The position numbers were made by a program, and so were the translations under genes. The notes below the pieces were generated by a model, which worked only from the letters and a program-made list of their open reading frames with translations, did no database searches and was not told where the DNA came from. From assembly GCA_900769665.1 (NCBI GenBank), contig CAAGHL010000033.1:1-56186 (forward strand): a DNA stretch of 56,186 nt. Reading direction: 5' to 3'. Shown here piece by piece: positions 53,312 through 56,186 of the stretch; position 1 is the stretch's first letter, and each line of letters begins with the position of its first letter. This DNA comes from Clostridia bacterium. GTDB taxonomy: Bacteria; Bacillota; Clostridia; Christensenellales; CAG-314.

Positions 53312-53339
53312 TAGCTTCTCTGTATACGGTTTTCATTTG
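53295..53339. repeat. 45-bp segment repeated from the left end (right copy)
   Basis: 43 of 45 bases match 13856-13900. On the minus strand it gives the first codons MKTVYREAIK of the left-end accessory gene and then diverges. Confidence 0.85.
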
Positions 53340-53441
53340 CTTTCATATTTATTATTTAAGGGTGTTGGCGAATATAAATATGTTTTTAAAAGCGGAAAAA
53401 AAGTATTTTTCATCAGTGGTAATTTGTGTGATAGATCGAAA

Positions 53442-53474
53442 GAGGTGCCTAATTATTATTTAGCACTCTTTTTT
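53442..53474 (+). terminator. Terminator-like hairpin
   Basis: GAG-TGC-TAA pairs with TTAGCACTC (two bulges), followed by TTTTTT. Confidence 0.5.
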
Positions 53475-53578
53475 GTTGTCGTATAAAAAAGTAGAGTAGC
53501 GCAGATTCTGCAGGTTCTACACCTTTGTTTGAGCTACAATTTCACTAATAGAAGAGGCTCATAAAAAAAATCTGGAAA

Positions 53579-53632
53579 ATTCGTTAAAATACGAACAAAA
53601 CACGAAATAAACACGAAATTTTTACGCAAAAA
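53579..53632. repeat. 11-bp iterons, right array
   Basis: ATACGAACAAA, ACACGAAATAA, ACACGAAATTT and TTACGCAAAAA in a row, preceded by a 10-base variant ATTCGTTAAA. Same unit and period as 17959-18002; about 50 bases upstream of the HTH-AAA gene. Confidence 0.7.
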
Positions 53633-53681
53633 TATTGTAAATAAGGGCTGATTGTGGTAAAATAGCCATGAGGTAAAAATC

Positions 53682-55436
53682 ATGACTTTGAAAGAATTGA
53701 GAATATCCAAAGGCTTAACTCAAGGCGAATGCGCCAAGATTCTCGGTATGTCTGCGAGAAATTATCAAAATTACGAGAATAACAACGCCAAAGTAAACAC
53801 GGCAAAATACAATGCGGTGTACAACAAGTTGGCGGCGTATCAGCCTAATCGGCATGATGAATCTTCGCAAGAAACCGAAATAAATTCGTTTTTGACCAAC
53901 GTTGTTGTAGGTTTGGGAATAAACGCTTTTGTCGAACGCGTCAAACAATATCAAAAACGCGACTGTTTTGCCACGCTTAAAAAATTTATTGACGGCTCTT
54001 ACGACGGCAAGATTTGCATTTTGTATGGTTTGCGCAGAACGGGCAAAACAACGTTGCTGTTTCAAATGATGGGCGAGTTGCCCACGGACAAAGTGGCGTA
54101 CATTAAGGTGCAAACAACCGACACAATGGCAGCGCTTACAAAAGACCTTAACGTGCTGTACAAAAACGGTTACAAATACGTTTTTATTGACGAAATAACG
54201 TTGTTGGACGACTTTATTAACACCGCCGCAGTGCTGTCAGATGTGTTCAGTATGATGGGCATGAAAATCGTCGTTTCCGGCACGGATTCGCTTGGCTTTG
54301 CAATGGCAAATCGTGACGAGTTGTACGACCGAAACGTCACCATACACACATCGTTTATCCCGTTTAGAGAATACTCTCGTCTACTTGGTATTAACTCGAT
54401 TGATCGTTACATTGAGTACGGCGGCACGCTCAAAATGGAAAATATGAGTTTTGACGACCCCGACAGCGCATTTGACGACGTTGCATTTCGTGACGATGAA
54501 AGCACGCGCAAGTACATTGACACAGCTATAAGCCGCAATATTCAGCATACGCTAAAAAACGATCGTTACGGAGAGTATTTCAATCAACTGCGCGATCTTT
54601 ATGACAATGGCGAGCTAACTAATGTAATAAACAGAATTATCGAAGATATGAACCACAACTTTTTGCTAAAGGTTGTGGAAGATGAATTTAAGTCGCATGA
54701 CTTCGGTTCGGAAAAGGACTTGCTTTTGCACGATGTACCCAATGAACGCGCATACGTACTTGGCAATGTGGATATTGCCACAATTTTGGCAAAACTGAAA
54801 GCAATCGTCGACATAAAAGAAAAACACGAAGCGAAAGTGGTGGTTACTCAAGAACACGTAGAAAAGGTCAAAAAATACCTTATTATGCTTGACCTTATTG
54901 TAAACTGTCCCGACCGCTACGAAAGTGGTAAGCAAGCGGAACATTTTATCTTTACTCAGCCCGGTATGAGGTATGCAATAGCCAAAGCATTGATTTATTC
55001 GCTTATGCAAGATGCGTACTTCAAATCCGTATCGGAAATAGACAAAAAGTACATTGTAGACAAAATACTTGGCGATGTAAAAGGTAGAATGTTGGAAGAA
55101 ATAGTATTGTTGGAAAGCGTCAAAGCCTTGCCTGCAAGCTATGAGGCGTTCAAGTTTAAGTTTGACAACGGCGGCGAGTACGATATGGTTGTATATGATC
55201 GCACGACAAACACTTGTCGATTATATGAAGTAAAGCATAGCGACAAGATCGTTGACCGACAAGTGCGCTTTCTAATCGATGACGACAAGTGCAATCTTGT
55301 CGAGCAACGATACGGTAAAATCGTGGGTAAGTATGTACTTTATCGCGGAGAAAATACGATATTGGAAAACGGTATAGAATATAAAAACGTTGAAGAGTAT
55401 TTGAAAAAAAGCTGTCTTGCCCTCGCCCCCAATTAA
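53682..55436 (+). CDS. HTH (XRE)-AAA ATPase-DUF4143/PD-(D/E)XK fusion
   Basis: 584 residues. Residues 1-52 are a Cro/CI-type HTH (LKELRISKGLTQGECAKILG). An AAA (AAA_14-like) ATPase follows: Walker A GLRRTGKTT (116-124), Walker B YVFIDEIT (166-173) and ASGTDS-like sensor VVSGTDS. The C-terminal domain has GGEYDMVVYD, then RLYEVKHSD, the D...ExK core of a PD-(D/E)XK fold as in DUF4143 proteins. AAA_14/DUF4143 proteins are common in gut bacteria, but an XRE HTH at the front is unusual. It may bind the iterons just upstream. Lies 140 bases from attR. Confidence 0.75.
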   Translation: MTLKELRISKGLTQGECAKILGMSARNYQNYENNNAKVNTAKYNAVYNKLAAYQPNRHDESSQETEINSFLTNVVVGLGINAFVERVKQYQKRDCFATLKKFIDGSYDGKICILYGLRRTGKTTLLFQMMGELPTDKVAYIKVQTTDTMAALTKDLNVLYKNGYKYVFIDEITLLDDFINTAAVLSDVFSMMGMKIVVSGTDSLGFAMANRDELYDRNVTIHTSFIPFREYSRLLGINSIDRYIEYGGTLKMENMSFDDPDSAFDDVAFRDDESTRKYIDTAISRNIQHTLKNDRYGEYFNQLRDLYDNGELTNVINRIIEDMNHNFLLKVVEDEFKSHDFGSEKDLLLHDVPNERAYVLGNVDIATILAKLKAIVDIKEKHEAKVVVTQEHVEKVKKYLIMLDLIVNCPDRYESGKQAEHFIFTQPGMRYAIAKALIYSLMQDAYFKSVSEIDKKYIVDKILGDVKGRMLEEIVLLESVKALPASYEAFKFKFDNGGEYDMVVYDRTTNTCRLYEVKHSDKIVDRQVRFLIDDDKCNLVEQRYGKIVGKYVLYRGENTILENGIEYKNVEEYLKKSCLALAPN

Positions 55437-55561
55437 GTCACATTGGTAAATTTGGGCAAAGTGAGAACAGGTAGACCGTAAAATGGGACAAAAACGGGTC
55501 ATGGAAAATGCACGATTTTCCCCATATATTTGCCTTATTTTAAGCATTATTACGGTTGTCA

Positions 55562-55573
55562 TTTGACCCAATT
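55562..55573 (+). promoter_or_regulatory. Right arm-type site TTTGACCCAATT
   Basis: A 12-base exact match to the minus strand at 11370-11381, four bases from the attR core. Probable integrase arm site. Confidence 0.55.
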
Positions 55574-55576
55574 GAC

Positions 55577-55602
55577 GGTTCAAATCCTGTTCTCTCCGCC
55601 AA
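55577..55602 (+). repeat. attR: 26-bp core of the tRNA-Ser island
   Basis: Identical to 11249-11274; only the T-arm and acceptor end of the tRNA are here, with no tRNA upstream part, so it is a duplicated 3' end. Confidence 0.93.
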
Positions 55603-55604
55603 TC

Positions 55605-55646
55605 AAAACCTAAATCGAATACGAAAGTGTTTGGTTTAGGTTTTTC
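55605..55646 (+). terminator. Original tRNA-Ser terminator
   Basis: AAACCTAAA pairs with TTTAGGTTT, followed by TTTTTC. It begins directly after attR, the place a tRNA terminator had before the island came in. Confidence 0.75.
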
Positions 55647-55778
55647 TTTTGCAAAAATTCAGGTTTTAACTGCGTTTTTCGGTTGTCTATGTGCCGTCGT
55701 TTTATCTTTTTCGGTGTTCGTATGGTGTGTTCGTATCGCTTTATCCGTAGCAGTTGCAGACGGTTTTATGCCGCGAAA

Positions 55779-55905
55779 GGTTCTTGACGTGAGAAAGGAG
55801 TGTGTCAGGCTATCTTGCCAAAGGCAAACGAAAAGCCCCCTTGGGGCTGTCGGTTGGCGGTTTATTTGCCTACCGACACGCTCCTGAGAGGCTCAGGTCA
55901 AGAAC
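55779..55905 (+). ncRNA. Multi-helix structured RNA, possibly raiA-type
   Basis: Closing helix TTCTTGAC (within 55780-55788) with GTCAAGAAC (55897-55905); second helix AGGAGTGTGTC (55796-55806) with GACACGCTCCT (55875-55885), 11 bp with one G-U; inside, hairpins TTGCC/GGCAA, AGCCCC/GGGGCT and CGGT-GGC/GCC-ACCG. The last hairpin competes for bases with the second helix. No coding frame with a ribosome site covers it. The GACGTGAG...AGGAG...CTCCTGA order reminds me of the raiA (Rac) RNA of Firmicutes, but that is from memory. Confidence 0.6.
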
Positions 55906-55933
55906 ACCGTGGAATAAATCGTCTGCGTATGTA

Positions 55934-56185
55934 TCAAATACGCATTACAAGCCTAAAATCTTTAAATCCGCAATACTTCTTGTTTTGTATCACATATGGC
56001 ATTTTAACGTTTTTGTCGTAAAAAGAAAAACCCTGACTTTCGTCAAGGTTTATCGTCTTTGGGGTGTTGTAGATGATTATCATTTTGTCGTCATACAACT
56101 GAATTTCTTTTATGAAGTAATTTATCAGTTGTAGCGGCTCTTTTTCAAGTGCGGATTTGTAATAATCAATTATTTGTTCTTTGGA
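55934..56185 (-). CDS. C-terminus of a large serine recombinase (partial)
   Basis: Minus-strand frame from the right edge to TGA at 55936-55934, 83 residues. ALEKEPLQLINYFIKEIQLY, then DKMIIIYNTP, ESQGFSFYDK and MPYVIQNKKYC match the C-terminal end of Clostridial large serine recombinases. The catalytic N-domain lies outside the window. It belongs to a second mobile element or remnant beyond attR. Confidence 0.7.
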   Translation of the reverse strand, partial: SKEQIIDYYKSALEKEPLQLINYFIKEIQLYDDKMIIIYNTPKTINLDESQGFSFYDKNVKMPYVIQNKKYCGFKDFRLVMRI

Positions 56186-56186
56186 A

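Larger units (their letters stand above)
53340..53681. other. Non-coding right-end spacer
   Basis: No credible gene. It contains a terminator-like hairpin (53442-53474) and the right 11-bp iteron array (53579-53632). Confidence 0.5.

Noticed and set aside
53304..53486. 60-codon frame near the right end
   Set aside because: It overlaps the copied left-end segment and a terminator hairpin; no ribosome site.
56025..56055. Minus-strand hairpin followed by T run
   Set aside because: It lies inside the coding part of the serine recombinase (NLDESQGFSF), so it is probably chance.
1..56186. CRISPR array, cas genes, retron or reverse transcriptase
   Set aside because: No regularly spaced repeats of the right size, no Cas-like proteins and no RT motifs were seen on either strand.

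Overview
The window looks like a monoderm, low-to-mid GC member of the Bacillota (Clostridia), probably a gut organism. The signs are strong GGAGG ribosome sites, many Cys-lipoproteins with short signal peptides, a LacI/ArsR-controlled glycan locus built on lipoproteins and ABC importers, a DUF5685/J-like gene pair and a sortase-type monoderm surface protein. I cannot name the species; a Christensenellales-like lineage is only a guess.

Region 1 (1-11184) is chromosomal backbone. It holds a frame-broken MORN/SGNH hydrolase gene, then a two-gene isoprenoid unit: a fusion of a phytol/polyprenol-kinase-like domain with a DUF92 polyprenyl-phosphate-kinase-like domain, and a cis-prenyltransferase. 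A terminator separates this from a tightly packed eight-gene cluster (4526-10837): a U32-like TIM-barrel protein with four Cys, a HELAH protein, a 45-residue candidate RiPP precursor, a radical SAM/SPASM maturase, two DUF5685 proteins that both carry DDxxD plus a second Asp-rich helix (type I isoprenoid-synthase-like), a J-like/TPR protein with a Cys-rich tail and a membrane protein. This cluster is my main candidate for an undescribed system.

Region 2 (11249-55602) is a 44.3-kb integrated island at the 3' end of tRNA-Ser(GGA). It is bounded by a perfect 26-bp direct repeat of the tRNA end (attL 11249-11274, attR 55577-55602). At the left end lie a tyrosine recombinase gene with an in-frame amber codon and a leftward run of small accessory genes including ArdA antirestriction. 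Next is an AT-rich putative defence cargo: a KAP-like P-loop NTPase, a DUF4238 protein and an HNH-like zinc protein. The rest (20-53 kb) is a glycan-utilisation locus in two transcription blocks. Block A (20.0-34.1 kb) has an ArsR-type sugar regulator, a DUF624-like protein, a repeat-rich SGNH lipoprotein, a CUT1 ABC importer, a CBM9-like lipoprotein, GH43 and GH2. Block B (35.4-53.0 kb) has a GH32-like enzyme behind a promoter with two LacI-type operators, two further GH32-like lipoproteins, a complete Dpp/Opp-type importer, a large surface protein with a Cys-TM-basic C-terminus, a LacI regulator and a xylulokinase-type kinase. The right end carries a phage-gene remnant, pieces duplicated from the left end, and an HTH-AAA ATPase-nuclease protein next to attR.

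Region 3 (55603-56186) is chromosome beyond attR: a terminator that probably served the tRNA before integration, a multi-helix RNA candidate, and the C-terminus of a large serine recombinase on the minus strand.

The glycan genes suggest surface capture and trimming of a decorated plant or microbial oligosaccharide by lipoproteins (GH43, GH32-like, SGNH esterase), import by two ABC systems, cytoplasmic cleavage by GH2 and GH32-like enzymes that lack signal peptides, and phosphorylation of a ketopentose by the FGGY kinase. The exact glycan cannot be read from the sequence.
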